From Saliniramus fredricksonii (lineage in GTDB: Bacteria > Pseudomonadota > Alphaproteobacteria > Rhizobiales > Beijerinckiaceae): a DNA stretch of 64,000 bases. The first letter of the stretch is position 1, and the number at the start of each line of letters is the position of its first letter. The stretch covers positions 1,612,001 through 1,676,000 of the forward strand of contig NZ_FMBM01000002.1 in NCBI RefSeq assembly GCF_900094735.1, in the 5' to 3' direction. This document shows positions 17,685-27,486 of the stretch, piece after piece. The position numbers were made by a program, and so were the translations under genes. The notes beneath the pieces are model-generated. The model searched no databases and was not told where the DNA came from. It saw nothing but the letters and a program-made list of their open reading frames with translations.

Positions 17685-18494
17685 ATGGCCGATATCCTGA
17701 AGAAGATCGAGGCCTACAAGCGCGAGGAAATCGCCATCGCCAAGGCGATGGTCTCGCAGGCCGAAATCGAGCGCTTCGCCGCCGCGGCTTCACCGCCGCG
17801 TGGTTTTGCCGATGCGATCGAATTGCATATCGCGCAGGGCCGCCCGGCGCTGATCGCGGAAATCAAGAAGGCGAGCCCGTCCAAGGGGCTGATCCGCGAG
17901 GATTTTGATCCGCCGGCGCTGGCGCGCGCCTATGCCGAGGGCGGGGCGAGTTGCCTGTCGGTCCTGACCGACGAGCCCTCCTTCCAGGGCAAACCGAAAT
18001 ATCTCGGCCAGGCCCGCGAGGCGTCCGGCCTGCCGGCGCTTCGCAAGGATTTCATGTTCGAGCCCTATCAGGTCTGGGAGGCCCGCGCCTGGGGCGCCGA
18101 TTGCATCCTGGTGATCATGGCGAGCGTCACCGACCAGGAAGCGCGCGCGCTCATCGAGACGGCCGATGCGTTGGGCATGGACAGCCTCGTCGAGGTGCAT
18201 GACCGCATTGAGCTCGACCGCGCCCTGACCCTGCCGGCGAAGCTGATCGGCATCAACAACCGCGACCTGCGCAGCTTCGAGGTCTCGCTGGAGACGAGCG
18301 AGACGCTCGCGCCGCTGATCCCGGATGACCGGATCATCGTGGGCGAGAGCGGTATCTTCACGCCCGTTGACATTGCTCGCCTGCGCAAGGTGCGGATCGA
18401 AACCTTCCTCGTCGGCGAGAGCCTGATGCGGCAGGATGATGTCGCGGAGGCCACGAAGGCCTTGCTGTCGCTGGAGGACGGAGCCGCCGCATGA
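17685..18494 (+). CDS. trpC: Indole-3-glycerol phosphate synthase
   Basis: TrpC closes the indole ring, converting carboxyphenylamino-deoxyribulose phosphate to indole-3-glycerol phosphate. The ATG at 17685 gives 269 residues, the usual length of a monofunctional (beta/alpha)8 enzyme not fused to TrpF. Visible motifs are [13 protein letters not shown] (catalytic Lys and phosphate contact), [24 protein letters not shown] (catalytic Lys), [13 protein letters not shown] and the phosphate-binding GESGI and FLVGESLM. The longer reading from 17547 lies inside trpD and is spurious. The stop overlaps the moaC start by four bases (ATGA), a sign of translational coupling. Confidence 0.96.
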   Translation: MADILKKIEAYKREEIAIAKAMVSQAEIERFAAAASPPRGFADAIELHIAQGRPALIAEIKKASPSKGLIREDFDPPALARAYAEGGASCLSVLTDEPSFQGKPKYLGQAREASGLPALRKDFMFEPYQVWEARAWGADCILVIMASVTDQEARALIETADALGMDSLVEVHDRIELDRALTLPAKLIGINNRDLRSFEVSLETSETLAPLIPDDRIIVGESGIFTPVDIARLRKVRIETFLVGESLMRQDDVAEATKALLSLEDGAAA

Positions 18495-18969
18495 GCGATC
18501 TCACCCATCTCGATGCCTCCGGCCAGGCCAATATGGTCGATGTCTCGCAAAAGCAGGTCACCTCCCGCGTGGCCATCGCCGAGGGGCGCATCATCACCCG
18601 GCCCGAAACCATCGCCATTATCCGCTCGGGTGACGCGAAGAAAGGCGATGTGCTCGGCGCCGCGCGGCTCGCGGGCATCATGGCGGCCAAGCGCACGCAT
18701 GAGCTCATCCCGCTATGCCATCCGCTGATGATCACCAAGGCGAAGGTCGATTGCGTCGTCGATGAAGAACTCCCCGGCGTGCGCGTTACCGCCGAGGTGC
18801 GTGTCGGCGGGCAGACGGGGTCGAGATGGAGGCGCTGACCGCCGTCTCCGTCGCCTGCCTGACGATCTACGACATGGTCAAGGCGGTGGACAAGGAGATG
18901 GTCATCGAGGGCGTGCGCCTGCTCGAGAAGGCCGGCGGTCGCTCGGGCCATTACAAGGCGGAAGGCTGA
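18491..18969 (+). pseudogene. moaC: MoaC cyclic pyranopterin monophosphate synthase, one-base frameshift
   Basis: MoaC makes cyclic pyranopterin monophosphate in molybdenum cofactor synthesis. The first frame gives a normal N-terminus ([17 protein letters not shown]) and [16 protein letters not shown], then reads GGQTGSRW and stops at 18838. The next frame continues exactly with [20 protein letters not shown] and ends HYKAEG at 18969. Adding one G in the GGGG run at 18817-18820 restores GGQTGVEMEAL and yields 159 residues, the normal length. So the gene is either broken or carries a homopolymer sequencing error; the otherwise perfect conservation favours an error. It overlaps trpC by 4 bases and is followed 5 bases later by moeA. 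Confidence 0.9.
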
Positions 18970-18974
18970 CCAGC

Positions 18975-20204
18975 ATGGCGCTGCTCCCCGTCGCCGACGC
19001 TCTGGCGCAGGTTCTGGCGAGCATCGACGGGCCCGTCCCGGAGGAAATGGTACCGCTCGCCGCCTGCCACGGGCGCAGCCTCGCGCGCGATCTCGCAGCA
19101 AGGCGCACGCAGCCGCCCTTCGCTGTCTCGGCCATGGACGGCTACGCCGTGCGCGCCGCTGATTGCGCGACCATTCCCGCAACGCTGACCGTGATTGGCG
19201 AGAGCGCCGCCGGGCGCGGCTATCGCGGCGATATAGGCCCGGGCGAGGCGGTGCGCATCTTCACCGGCGCACCCTTGCCCACGAGCGCCGATGCGATCGT
19301 CATCCAGGAGGATACGCAGGCCCTCGACGACGGGCGGGTGGAGATCCGCGAGGCGCCCCCTGTCGGCCATTATGTGCGCCCCGCCGGGCTCGATTTCGCG
19401 CAAGGCGCCATTCTCCTGGAAGCCGGGCGGGCCCTTGATGCCGGCGATATCGCGCTCGCTGCCGCGATGAATCATGCGAGCCTGCCCGTGCGCCGCAAGC
19501 CACGCGTCGCCATCATCGCAACGGGGGATGAACTGGTGCTGCCCGGCGAGGAGCCGGGGCCGGATCAGATCGTTGCTTCCAATATCTACGCGCTCGCCGC
19601 GATCATCACCCGTGCCGGGGGTGAGGCGATCGATTGCGGCATCGCCCGCGACACGCGCGCGGATGTCCTGCGCGTCGTCGATGCGGCGCGCGCATCGGAG
19701 CCCGATATCCTGATCACGCTCGGCGGCGCCTCGGTCGGCGCGCATGATCTGGTGCAGGAGACCCTGAGCGGCATCGGGCTCGAACTCGGCTTCTGGCGCA
19801 TCGCCATGCGGCCTGGCAAGCCGCTGATGCACGGCAAGCTCGGCGGCTTGCTCTTCCTCGGCCTGCCGGGTAACCCGGTCTCGGCCATGGTCTGCGCCAT
19901 CCTCTTCCTCGCCCCCGCGATCCGCGCACTGCTCGGTGACCCGCTGGCGCCGCAGGGCGCGCCGCGCCACCCGGCCATTCTCGGCATTGACCTCAAGGCG
20001 AATGACAAGCGCGAGGATTACATGCGCGCAAAGCTCACGCCGCGCCCCGGCGGGCTTCCATTGGTCGAGCCTTTCGCGCGCCAGGACAGCTCGATGCTCG
20101 GCCACCTCGCCCGCGCCAACGCGCTTCTCATCCGCGCGCCCTTCGCCCCGGAGGCGAAAGCCGGCGAACCGGTGGAATATCTCCGGCTCGCCGATATCTT
20201 CTGA
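18975..20204 (+). CDS. moeA: Molybdopterin molybdotransferase MoeA
   Basis: MoeA inserts molybdate into adenylylated molybdopterin. The ATG at 18975 gives 409 residues. Family marks include PPFAVSAMDGYAVRAAD near residue 48, FTGAPLPTSADAIVIQED, the MogA/MoeA-type core IIATGDELVLPGE, GGASVGAHDLVQE, and LFLGLPGNPVSAMV. The C-terminal beta domain with KLTPRPGG is present. Its position straight after moaC supports a shared role in cofactor synthesis; moaA, mogA and mobA are not in the window. It converges on the beta-oxidation gene with only 15 bases between stops. Confidence 0.96.
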   Translation: MALLPVADALAQVLASIDGPVPEEMVPLAACHGRSLARDLAARRTQPPFAVSAMDGYAVRAADCATIPATLTVIGESAAGRGYRGDIGPGEAVRIFTGAPLPTSADAIVIQEDTQALDDGRVEIREAPPVGHYVRPAGLDFAQGAILLEAGRALDAGDIALAAAMNHASLPVRRKPRVAIIATGDELVLPGEEPGPDQIVASNIYALAAIITRAGGEAIDCGIARDTRADVLRVVDAARASEPDILITLGGASVGAHDLVQETLSGIGLELGFWRIAMRPGKPLMHGKLGGLLFLGLPGNPVSAMVCAILFLAPAIRALLGDPLAPQGAPRHPAILGIDLKANDKREDYMRAKLTPRPGGLPLVEPFARQDSSMLGHLARANALLIRAPFAPEAKAGEPVEYLRLADIF

Positions 20205-20219
20205 GACCGCGCACGATCC

Positions 20220-22298
20220 TCACATTTCGCTGATACGCTTGCCCTCTTTCGCGGTACGTACCAGCAATTCCGCCGGCTCGAAATCGGGGCCAAGGCTCTT
20301 TGCATAGGTTTCGAGCGCCGCGACGACCTTGTCGAGGCCGATCGTGTCGGCATAGAACATCGGGCCGCCGCGATAGACCGGCCAGCCATAGCCCGTCAGC
20401 CAGACGATATCGATATCGGAAGCGCGAAGGGCCTTGCCCTCCTGCAGGATCTTCGCGCCCTCGTTGATCATCGGATAGATGCAGCGCTCCAGGATCTCCT
20501 GGTCGCTGATGGCGCGGCGCGTGATCCCCTTGGCGCGCGACAAATCGAGGATGATCTCCTCGGTCACCTTTGAGGGCGTCGCCTTGCGGTTCTCGTCGTA
20601 ATCATAGAAGCCCTTGCCGTTCTTCTGGCCGCGCCGGTCGATCTCGCACAGCCGCTCCTTCGCGGTCTCGCCGGTGGAATTCTCCGGCGTCCAGCCGAGA
20701 TCGAGCCCGGCGAGATCGGCCATGGCGAAGGGGCCCATGGGCAGGCCGAAATCATGGAGCACCCGGTCGACATCCCAGGGCATCGCCCCTTCCATGATCA
20801 GGTTGTTGGCCTCGCGCTGGCGCTCCGAGAGCATACGGTTGCCCACGAAGCCATGCGCGACGCCGACGCAGACCGCCACCTTGCCGATGCGCTTGCCAAG
20901 CGCCATCGCCGTGGCGACGACGTCCTTTTCCGTCTTCTCGCCACGCACCACTTCGAGCAGGCGCATGACATTGGCCGGCGAGAAGAAATGCATGCCGAGC
21001 ACGTCACCCGGGCGGCTCGTGACCGAGGCGATCTTGTCGATATCGAGATAGGAGGTGTTGCTCGCCATGATCGCGCCCGGCTTGCAGATGCCGTCGAGCT
21101 TCGTGAAGATCTCCTTCTTCACCTCCATCAGTTCGAACACCGCCTCGATCACGAGATCGCAATCGGCCAGATCATCGAGCGCAAGGCTCGGCGTGATCAG
21201 CGCCATGCGTTTTTCGACATCCTCCATGGAAAGCCGCCCGCGTTTGGCGGAATTCTCGTAATTCTTGCGGATGGTGGCGAGCCCGCGATCAAGCGCATCC
21301 TGATTCGTCTCGACGATGGTGACGGGGATGCCGGCATTGAGGAAATTCATCGAGATGCCGCCCCCCATCGTCCCGGCGCCGATCATGCCGACGCGGGCGA
21401 TTTCGCGGGTGGGGGTGTCCTTGGGGATATCCGGGATCTTGGCCGCCTCGCGCTCGGCGAAGAACGCGTAGCGTTGCGCCGCCGATTGCTCGCTGGCGAC
21501 GAGCTTTTCGAACAACGCGCGCTCGAATTTGAGCCCCTCCTCGAACGGCTTCTCGACAGCGGCCTCGACGGCCTGGATGCAGGCCTCGGGGGCCTCGAAG
21601 CCGCGGAACTTGCGGGCGTTCTTCTTGCGGAATTCCGCGAAGATCTCCGGCTTGCCGCGCGCAGGCGCAATCGCCTCGTCGAGGTCGCGCACCTTCTTCA
21701 AGGGCGCCCCGGAAGCGATGACCTCACGCGCAAACGCGATGGCATCCTCGCGCAGATTGCCTTCCGCGACGAGCTTGTCGAACAGACCCATAGCCGCCGC
21801 GTCCTTTGCCGTCACATGCGCGCCCGAGGTAATCATCTCGAGCGCCTGCTCGGCACCGACGATGCGCGGCAGGCGCTGCGTGCCACCCGCACCGGGCAGG
21901 ATGCCAAGCTTGACTTCCGGCAGGCCGCATCTGGCCGAGGGCACCGCGACGCGGTAATGGCAGGAGAGCGCCAGCTCCAGCCCGCCACCCAAAGCCGTGC
22001 CGTGGATCGCCGCGATCACGGGCTTGGGCGCGGCCTCGATCACCGCCTGCACGGCGGAGAGGCTGGGATCCTTCGGCGGCTTGCCGAATTCGGTGATATC
22101 GGCGCCGGCGCAGAAGGTGCGGCCCGCGCAGGTCAGCACGATCGCCTTCGCCGCATCATCCGCGACGGCCTGCTCGACCGCCTGCGCGATGCCGGCGCGC
22201 AGCTGCGCCGAGAGCGCGTTGACGGGCGGGGAATCGAGGGTGATGACGGCGATTTCGCCTTCGCGGGTCAAATCCACGACGTCATTGATGGCGGTCAT
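20220..22298 (-). CDS. Bifunctional enoyl-CoA hydratase / 3-hydroxyacyl-CoA dehydrogenase
   Basis: This 692-residue enzyme catalyses the hydration and NAD-dependent oxidation steps of beta-oxidation. Residues ~1-190 are a crotonase domain with the oxyanion-hole segments [12 protein letters not shown] and [13 protein letters not shown] and the catalytic region [19 protein letters not shown]. Residues ~295-480 form the Rossmann dehydrogenase, [14 protein letters not shown], with the signature [15 protein letters not shown]. Two C-terminal dehydrogenase domains follow. This is FadB/FadJ architecture, though shorter than E. coli FadB, and the isomerase activity cannot be judged. It follows the thiolase gene by 45 bases, giving a fadAB-like pair. 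Confidence 0.93.
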   Translation of the reverse strand: MTAINDVVDLTREGEIAVITLDSPPVNALSAQLRAGIAQAVEQAVADDAAKAIVLTCAGRTFCAGADITEFGKPPKDPSLSAVQAVIEAAPKPVIAAIHGTALGGGLELALSCHYRVAVPSARCGLPEVKLGILPGAGGTQRLPRIVGAEQALEMITSGAHVTAKDAAAMGLFDKLVAEGNLREDAIAFAREVIASGAPLKKVRDLDEAIAPARGKPEIFAEFRKKNARKFRGFEAPEACIQAVEAAVEKPFEEGLKFERALFEKLVASEQSAAQRYAFFAEREAAKIPDIPKDTPTREIARVGMIGAGTMGGGISMNFLNAGIPVTIVETNQDALDRGLATIRKNYENSAKRGRLSMEDVEKRMALITPSLALDDLADCDLVIEAVFELMEVKKEIFTKLDGICKPGAIMASNTSYLDIDKIASVTSRPGDVLGMHFFSPANVMRLLEVVRGEKTEKDVVATAMALGKRIGKVAVCVGVAHGFVGNRMLSERQREANNLIMEGAMPWDVDRVLHDFGLPMGPFAMADLAGLDLGWTPENSTGETAKERLCEIDRRGQKNGKGFYDYDENRKATPSKVTEEIILDLSRAKGITRRAISDQEILERCIYPMINEGAKILQEGKALRASDIDIVWLTGYGWPVYRGGPMFYADTIGLDKVVAALETYAKSLGPDFEPAELLVRTAKEGKRISEM

Positions 22299-22343
22299 GG
22301 TGGTCTCCAGTATCTCGTTATCGGTTCAAATCTCGCGGCGCGA

Positions 22344-23546
22344 TCAGAAAATCTCGAACAGGCCGGCAGCGCCCATGCCGCCGCCGACGCACATGGTCAC
22401 GACGCCGTATTTCGCGCCGCGCCTCTTGCCCTCAATCAGCAGATGCCCCGTCATGCGCGCGCCCGACATGCCATAGGGATGGCCGATGGAAATCGCGCCG
22501 CCGGATACGTTGAGCCGGTCATTGGGGATGCCGAGCTTGTCGCGGCAATAAAGCACCTGCACGGCGAAAGCCTCGTTCAGTTCCCAGATGCCGATATCAT
22601 CCACGCTGAGCCCGTGCTGCTTCAACAGTTTGGGCACGGCAAAGACCGGGCCGATACCCATTTCGTCGGGCTCGCAACCCGCCACGGCCATGCCGCGATA
22701 AGCGCCGAGCGGCGTCAGCCCGCGCTTTTCCGCCTCGCGCGCCTCCATCAGAACGCTCGCGCTCGCGCCATCGGAGAGCTGGGAGGCGTTGCCGGCGGTG
22801 ATACAGGCGCCTTCCGCGATCACCTGCCCGTCCTTGAAGACCGGCTGCAGCTTTTCGAGATCGGCGAGCACCGTCTGCGGGCGGTTGCCCTCGTCGCGCT
22901 CCAGTGTCACATCGCGGCGCGAGGTCTCGCCGGTCGCCTTGTCGATGACGAGCATGCTGGAGGGCAGCGGCGCGATCTCGGAATCGAAGCGCCCCTCTGT
23001 CTGCGCCTGCGCGGTGCGCTGTTGCGATTGCAGCGCATACTCGTCCTGCGCCGCGCGCGAGATGCCGTAGCGCTTCGCCACGATTTCCGCTGTCTCCAGC
23101 ATGCCCATATACATGTGCGGCACGCGTTCCAGCAGGGCGGGATCCTGCGCGCGGAAGCGGTTGGCCTTGTCGTTCTGGACGAGCGAGATCGATTCGAGCC
23201 CGCCACCGACCGCCGTCATCATGCCGTCCGCGACAATCTGCTTGGCGGCGGTCGCGATCGCCATCAGGCCGGAGGCGCATTGCCGGTCCAGCGACATGCC
23301 GGCGACGCTCACCGGCAGGCCCGCAGCGAGTGCGCTCTGGCGGGCGATATTGTAGCCCGTCGAACCCTGTTGCAGGGCCGCGCCCATGATCACGTCGTCG
23401 ATCTCGCCAGGCTCGACCCCGGCGCGCGCCACGGCCTGGGCGATGGCATGGCCGCCGAGCGTCTGGGCCTGGGTGTCGTTGAAGGCGCCGCGATAGGCCT
23501 TGCCGATCGGCGTGCGGGCGGTGGAGACGATGACGGCCTCGCGCAT
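22344..23546 (-). CDS. Acetyl-CoA C-acyltransferase (thiolase)
   Basis: The 400-residue thiolase cleaves 3-ketoacyl-CoA to acetyl-CoA plus a shortened acyl-CoA. The nucleophile lies in DRQCASGLM (about Cys90). The C-terminal catalytic motifs are [16 protein letters not shown] (His) and [12 protein letters not shown] (second Cys). The N-terminus [19 protein letters not shown] is typical of degradative thiolases. It is the first gene of the minus-strand pair with the hydratase/dehydrogenase and diverges from the acyl-CoA dehydrogenase operon. The intergenic region carries a PsrA-like dyad, so both directions may be repressed together. Confidence 0.94.
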   Translation of the reverse strand: MREAVIVSTARTPIGKAYRGAFNDTQAQTLGGHAIAQAVARAGVEPGEIDDVIMGAALQQGSTGYNIARQSALAAGLPVSVAGMSLDRQCASGLMAIATAAKQIVADGMMTAVGGGLESISLVQNDKANRFRAQDPALLERVPHMYMGMLETAEIVAKRYGISRAAQDEYALQSQQRTAQAQTEGRFDSEIAPLPSSMLVIDKATGETSRRDVTLERDEGNRPQTVLADLEKLQPVFKDGQVIAEGACITAGNASQLSDGASASVLMEAREAEKRGLTPLGAYRGMAVAGCEPDEMGIGPVFAVPKLLKQHGLSVDDIGIWELNEAFAVQVLYCRDKLGIPNDRLNVSGGAISIGHPYGMSGARMTGHLLIEGKRRGAKYGVVTMCVGGGMGAAGLFEIF

Positions 23547-23706
23547 GATATCCTCCTCGAAACGGCGCCCGTCGCGCGGGCGCTTCTGTCGCAGAATCTG
23601 ACCGGTTTTCTCGCGGCACTATGCCGAAGCCGGCGTGTTCGCGTGCGCGGCATTTGCGAAAACGCGGATTGGGCGAACACACCCGATGTGATTGCGCGAT
23701 GTCGCG

Positions 23707-23735
23707 TTGACAAGCGCAGACCGCCTTCCTAGTTT
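23707..23735 (+). promoter_or_regulatory. Sigma70-like promoter of the acyl-CoA dehydrogenase operon
   Basis: TTGACA (23707-23712), a 17-base spacer, then TAGTTT (23730-23735). It would start transcription near 23742, about 117 bases before the first ATG. The perfect -35 and ideal spacing make it credible; the -10 is only a fair match. Confidence 0.6.
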
Positions 23736-23745
23736 CGAACGCACT

Positions 23746-23762
23746 GCAAAACATGGTTTTGC
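23746..23762. promoter_or_regulatory. PsrA-like operator (perfect 7-bp inverted repeat)
   Basis: GCAAAAC-ATG-GTTTTGC is a perfect dyad. Its core AAAC-N3-GTTT resembles the PsrA (TetR family) box found at beta-oxidation genes in other proteobacteria. It lies just downstream of the predicted start of transcription, a typical repressor position, between the divergent thiolase and acyl-CoA dehydrogenase operons. No regulator gene is adjacent. Confidence 0.55.
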
Positions 23763-23858
23763 TATGCGAAATATAGATGATTTGCAAGTCGCCATCCGCT
23801 CGCGCAATCCTTTGCAACAATGCGGCAGGCACGGGCAGCTCTGCGGAAGGAGAGACAG

Positions 23859-25058
23859 ATGGATCTGAGATTCACCGAGAAAGAAATCGCCTTTCGCGAC
23901 GAGGTCCGCGCCTTCTTCCGCGAGAACCTGCCGGAATCGATCCGCACCAAGCTGACGCTGGGCAAACACTTTTCCCGGGACGACATGGTCACCTGGATGC
24001 GCATCCTCAATGCGAAAGGCTGGGCTGCGCCGCACTGGCCGGTGGAATATGGCGGCACGGACTGGGACCCGGTGCAGCAATACATCTTCCGCGAGGAACT
24101 CCTTGCCGCACCCGCCCCCGAACCGCTCTCCTTCGGTGTCAGCATGGTCGGGCCGGTGATCTACACCTTCGGCAACCAGAAGCAGAAGGACTATTTTCTG
24201 CCGCGCATCCGCAACATGGATGACTGGTGGTGCCAGGGCTTTTCCGAGCCCGGCGCCGGCTCCGATCTCGCCTCTTTGAAGACCCGCGCCGTGCGCGAGG
24301 GCGATCATTACATCGTCAACGGCCAGAAGACCTGGACCACGCTCGGCCAGCATGCCGACTGGATCTTCTGCCTGGTGCGCACCAATCCGGATGCGCCGAA
24401 GAAGCAGATGGGCATCTCCTTCCTGCTCATCGACATGAAATCCCCCGGCGTCACTTTGCGCCCGATCCAGACGCTGGATGGCGGGCATGAGGTCAACGAG
24501 ATCTTCTTCGACGATGTGAAAGTGCCCGCCGAGAACCTCGTCGGCGAGGAGAATAAAGGCTGGGATTACGCCAAATTCCTGCTCGGCAACGAGCGCACGG
24601 GCATCGCCAGGATCGGCATCTCCAAGGAGCGCGTGCGCCGCATCCGCCGCCTCGCCAGCGCCGAAAAGGCGGGCGAGCGTCCGCTGATCGAGAATCCGCG
24701 TTTCCGCGAGAAGCTCGCCGCGCTTGAAGTGGAACTCAAGGCACTGGAAATGACGCAGCTGCGCGTCGTGGCCGAGGCGCGCAACCGCCCCTCCGACAAG
24801 CCGGACCCGGCTTCCTCGATCCTGAAGATCAAGGGCTCGCAGATCCAGCAGGCGACAACGGAGCTCCTGCTCGACGTGGTCGGCCCCTACGCCCTGCCCT
24901 TCACCCCCGAGGAAGAGGGCCGCAACGAGCCTCCGATCGGGCCGGAATGGGCGCAGATGATCGCACCGAACTATTTCAACACCCGCAAGGTCTCGATCTA
25001 CGGCGGCTCGAACGAGATACAGAAGAACATCATCGCCAAGGCGATACTCGGGCTCTGA
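23859..25058 (+). CDS. Acyl-CoA dehydrogenase (FAD), first of an adjacent pair
   Basis: The ATG at 23859, after GGAAGGAGA, gives 399 residues. The acyl-CoA dehydrogenase fold is clear: N-terminal helices, the FAD/substrate segment QGFSEPGAGSDLASLKTRA (about 127-145), the mid beta-barrel with GQKTWTT, and the C-terminal domain ending SIYGGSNEIQKNIIAKAILG. At the position where medium-chain enzymes carry the catalytic glutamate (YEGT) it has Gly-Gly-Ser, as in subunits of heteromeric or branched/cyclic acyl-CoA dehydrogenases. The next gene is a second, different acyl-CoA dehydrogenase 9 bases away, so an alpha2-beta2 enzyme is plausible. The substrate is unknown. Confidence 0.9.
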   Translation: MDLRFTEKEIAFRDEVRAFFRENLPESIRTKLTLGKHFSRDDMVTWMRILNAKGWAAPHWPVEYGGTDWDPVQQYIFREELLAAPAPEPLSFGVSMVGPVIYTFGNQKQKDYFLPRIRNMDDWWCQGFSEPGAGSDLASLKTRAVREGDHYIVNGQKTWTTLGQHADWIFCLVRTNPDAPKKQMGISFLLIDMKSPGVTLRPIQTLDGGHEVNEIFFDDVKVPAENLVGEENKGWDYAKFLLGNERTGIARIGISKERVRRIRRLASAEKAGERPLIENPRFREKLAALEVELKALEMTQLRVVAEARNRPSDKPDPASSILKIKGSQIQQATTELLLDVVGPYALPFTPEEEGRNEPPIGPEWAQMIAPNYFNTRKVSIYGGSNEIQKNIIAKAILGL

Positions 25059-25067
25059 GGACAGGTC

Positions 25068-26216
25068 ATGGATTTCGATCTCAACGACGAACAACGCATG
25101 CTCAAGGACAGCGTCGAGAAGCTGCTCGGCGCACGCTACGATTTCGACAAACGCCGCAGGATTTCCGATTCGCCCGAGGGTTTCGACCGCGAGATCTGGA
25201 GCGCCTTTGCGGAAATGGGCCTGCTGGCCCTGCCCTTTTCCGAGGATGACGGCGGCATGGGCGGCGGCCCGGTCGAGACCATGATCGTGATGGAGGCGTT
25301 CGGGCGCGCCCTCGTGGTCGAGCCTTATCTCGCAAGCGTGATCCTTGCCGGCGGCATCCTGCGCCGGGCCGGATCGCCCGAACAGCGCGCGGAGCATATC
25401 GCCGCCATTGCCGGCGGCGAGACACTCTACGCCTTCGCCCATCACGAGCGCCAGGCGCGCTATGATCTCCATGACGTCGCCACCATGGCGCGTGCCGATG
25501 GCGAGCATTACGTGATTTCCGGCGAGAAGGGGCTGGTGCTCTCCGGCGACAGCGCCGATCGGCTGATCGTCTCGGCGCGCAGCTCCGGCAACCAGCGCGA
25601 CGAGGCGGGCATCTCGCTCTTCCTCGTCGATGCGAAGGCGGAAGGCGTGAGCCGGCGCGGCTATGCCACGCAAGACGGCGCGCGCGGGGCAGAAGTCACG
25701 TTCGACAATGTGCGCGTCCCGGCTTCTGCCTTGATCGGCACCCGCGACGAGGCCTTCCCGGTGATCGCGCGCGTCATCGAGGAAGCCATTGCGGCCCTGT
25801 GCGCCGAAGCCGTCGGCGTGATGGCGGACATGCACGAGGCGACCGTCGAATACATGAAGGTCCGTAACCAGTTCGGCACCCATATCGGCAGCTTCCAGGT
25901 GCTCCAGCACGCGGCAGCCGACATGTTCATCGCGCTCGAACAGGCGCGCTCCATGGCGATGTTCGCCTCGATGATGGTGCAGGAGGAAGATGCCCGCGAG
26001 CGCGCTCGCGCCATCGCCGCATCGAAAGTGCAGATCGGGAATTCCTGCCGCTTCGTCGGCCAGAACGCAGTGCAGCTGCATGGCGGGGTGGCGGTCACCA
26101 TGGAATACAAGGTGGCGCACTCCTTCAAGCGTGCGACCATGATCGAGAAGCTGTTCGGCGATACCGACCACTACACCACGCGGCTCGCCGATCTCGGCGG
26201 CGTGATCGGGGAATGA
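25068..26216 (+). CDS. Acyl-CoA dehydrogenase, second of the pair
   Basis: This 382-residue protein starts [20 protein letters not shown], the usual N-terminal helix. It has a shortened or degenerate central FAD-binding stretch ([13 protein letters not shown] in place of the usual TEPGAGSD-like loop) and a recognisable C-terminal domain with [21 protein letters not shown] and [17 protein letters not shown]. The end reads [13 protein letters not shown], without the usual YEGT glutamate. Such divergent partners pair with a normal subunit in heterotetrameric acyl-CoA dehydrogenases. It sits between two other acyl-CoA dehydrogenase genes. The family is certain; catalytic competence alone is doubtful. 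Confidence 0.88.
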   Translation: MDFDLNDEQRMLKDSVEKLLGARYDFDKRRRISDSPEGFDREIWSAFAEMGLLALPFSEDDGGMGGGPVETMIVMEAFGRALVVEPYLASVILAGGILRRAGSPEQRAEHIAAIAGGETLYAFAHHERQARYDLHDVATMARADGEHYVISGEKGLVLSGDSADRLIVSARSSGNQRDEAGISLFLVDAKAEGVSRRGYATQDGARGAEVTFDNVRVPASALIGTRDEAFPVIARVIEEAIAALCAEAVGVMADMHEATVEYMKVRNQFGTHIGSFQVLQHAAADMFIALEQARSMAMFASMMVQEEDARERARAIAASKVQIGNSCRFVGQNAVQLHGGVAVTMEYKVAHSFKRATMIEKLFGDTDHYTTRLADLGGVIGE

Positions 26217-26232
26217 GCAAGACGGGGGATCC

Positions 26233-27486
26233 ATGTCGGGGGAATCGGGAATGATGGAAGACGCGCTGTTTTCAGCGCGTGCGCACGAACTGCGCGAACG
26301 CGTGATCGCCTTCATGGAAGAGCATATCTATCCGGCGGAGAGCGTCTTCGAGGAACAGCTTGATGCCGCGTCCTCGCGCTGGAGCGCACCGCCGATCATG
26401 GAAGAGCTGAAAGCGAAGGCGAAGGCGAAGGGCCTGTGGAACCTGTTCCTGCCCAGGCGCGAATATCCCGACAGCCTGACCAATTACGAATACGCCCATA
26501 TCTGCGAAGTCATGGGCCGCTCGCCGATCGGCCCCGAGCCGTTCAACTGCTCGGCTCCCGATACCGGGAATATGGAGACGATCGCGCGCTACGGCACGCC
26601 GGAGCAGAAGAAGGCCTGGCTTGAGCCCCTGCTCGAAGGGGAAATCCGCTCCTGCTTCGCCATGACGGAGCCCGATGTCGCCTCGTCGGACGCCACCAAT
26701 ATCCGTACCCTGATCAGCCGCGACGGCGATGATTACATCATCAACGGGCGCAAATGGTGGACCTCCGGCGCCATGGATCCGCGTTGCAGGATCGCCATCC
26801 TGATGGGCAAGACCGATCCGGATGCCGAGAAGCACAAGCAGCAATCCATGATCCTCGTGCCGATGGACACGCCCGGCGTCACCGTCGAGCGCGCGCTGAC
26901 CGTGTTCGGCTATGACGATGCGCCCCACGGCCATGCCGAGGTGACTTTCGACAATGTCCGCGTCCCCGCCTCCAACATCCTGCTCGGCGAGGGGCGCGGC
27001 TTCGAGATCGCCCAAGGGCGCCTCGGGCCGGGGCGCATCCACCATTGCATGCGCGCCATCGGCGTGGCCGAGCGCGCGCTCGAGACCATGATCAAGCGGG
27101 CCCTGTCGCGCGAGACCTTCGGCCGCGCCATTGCCGATCACGGCGTCACCCGCCACTGGATCGCGGAATCGCGCATGGAGATCGACCAGGCGCGCCTGCT
27201 CACGCTGCATGCGGCCAAGATGATGGATGCGGTGGGCAACAAGGCCGCGCGGGCCGAGATCGCCATGATCAAGGTGGTCGGCCCCAACATGGCGCAGAAG
27301 GTGATCGACCGTGCCATCCAGGTCTGCGGCGGCGGCGGTGTCGCCCAGGATTTCCACCTTGCCTATGCCTATGCCCGCTCGCGCATCCTGCGCCTCGCCG
27401 ACGGGCCGGACGAGGTGCATCGCGAGACCGTGGCCAAGCTCGAACTCAAGAAACACATGCAGCAACGTCCGCGAGGCGCGGCATGA
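26233..27486 (+). CDS. Acyl-CoA dehydrogenase (ACAD10/11-like class)
   Basis: The 417-residue protein begins [13 protein letters not shown]; internal ATGs at 26251 and 26254 are alternatives. It shows [16 protein letters not shown] for flavin and substrate contact, [16 protein letters not shown], and a C-terminal [19 protein letters not shown]. The aspartate in the ADGPDEVH motif takes the place of the catalytic glutamate in this long/branched-chain class. Its length and motif differ from the two preceding acyl-CoA dehydrogenases, so it is probably an independent enzyme. The stop codon overlaps the SDR start by four bases (ATGA), indicating translational coupling within the operon. Confidence 0.91.
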   Translation: MSGESGMMEDALFSARAHELRERVIAFMEEHIYPAESVFEEQLDAASSRWSAPPIMEELKAKAKAKGLWNLFLPRREYPDSLTNYEYAHICEVMGRSPIGPEPFNCSAPDTGNMETIARYGTPEQKKAWLEPLLEGEIRSCFAMTEPDVASSDATNIRTLISRDGDDYIINGRKWWTSGAMDPRCRIAILMGKTDPDAEKHKQQSMILVPMDTPGVTVERALTVFGYDDAPHGHAEVTFDNVRVPASNILLGEGRGFEIAQGRLGPGRIHHCMRAIGVAERALETMIKRALSRETFGRAIADHGVTRHWIAESRMEIDQARLLTLHAAKMMDAVGNKAARAEIAMIKVVGPNMAQKVIDRAIQVCGGGGVAQDFHLAYAYARSRILRLADGPDEVHRETVAKLELKKHMQQRPRGAA

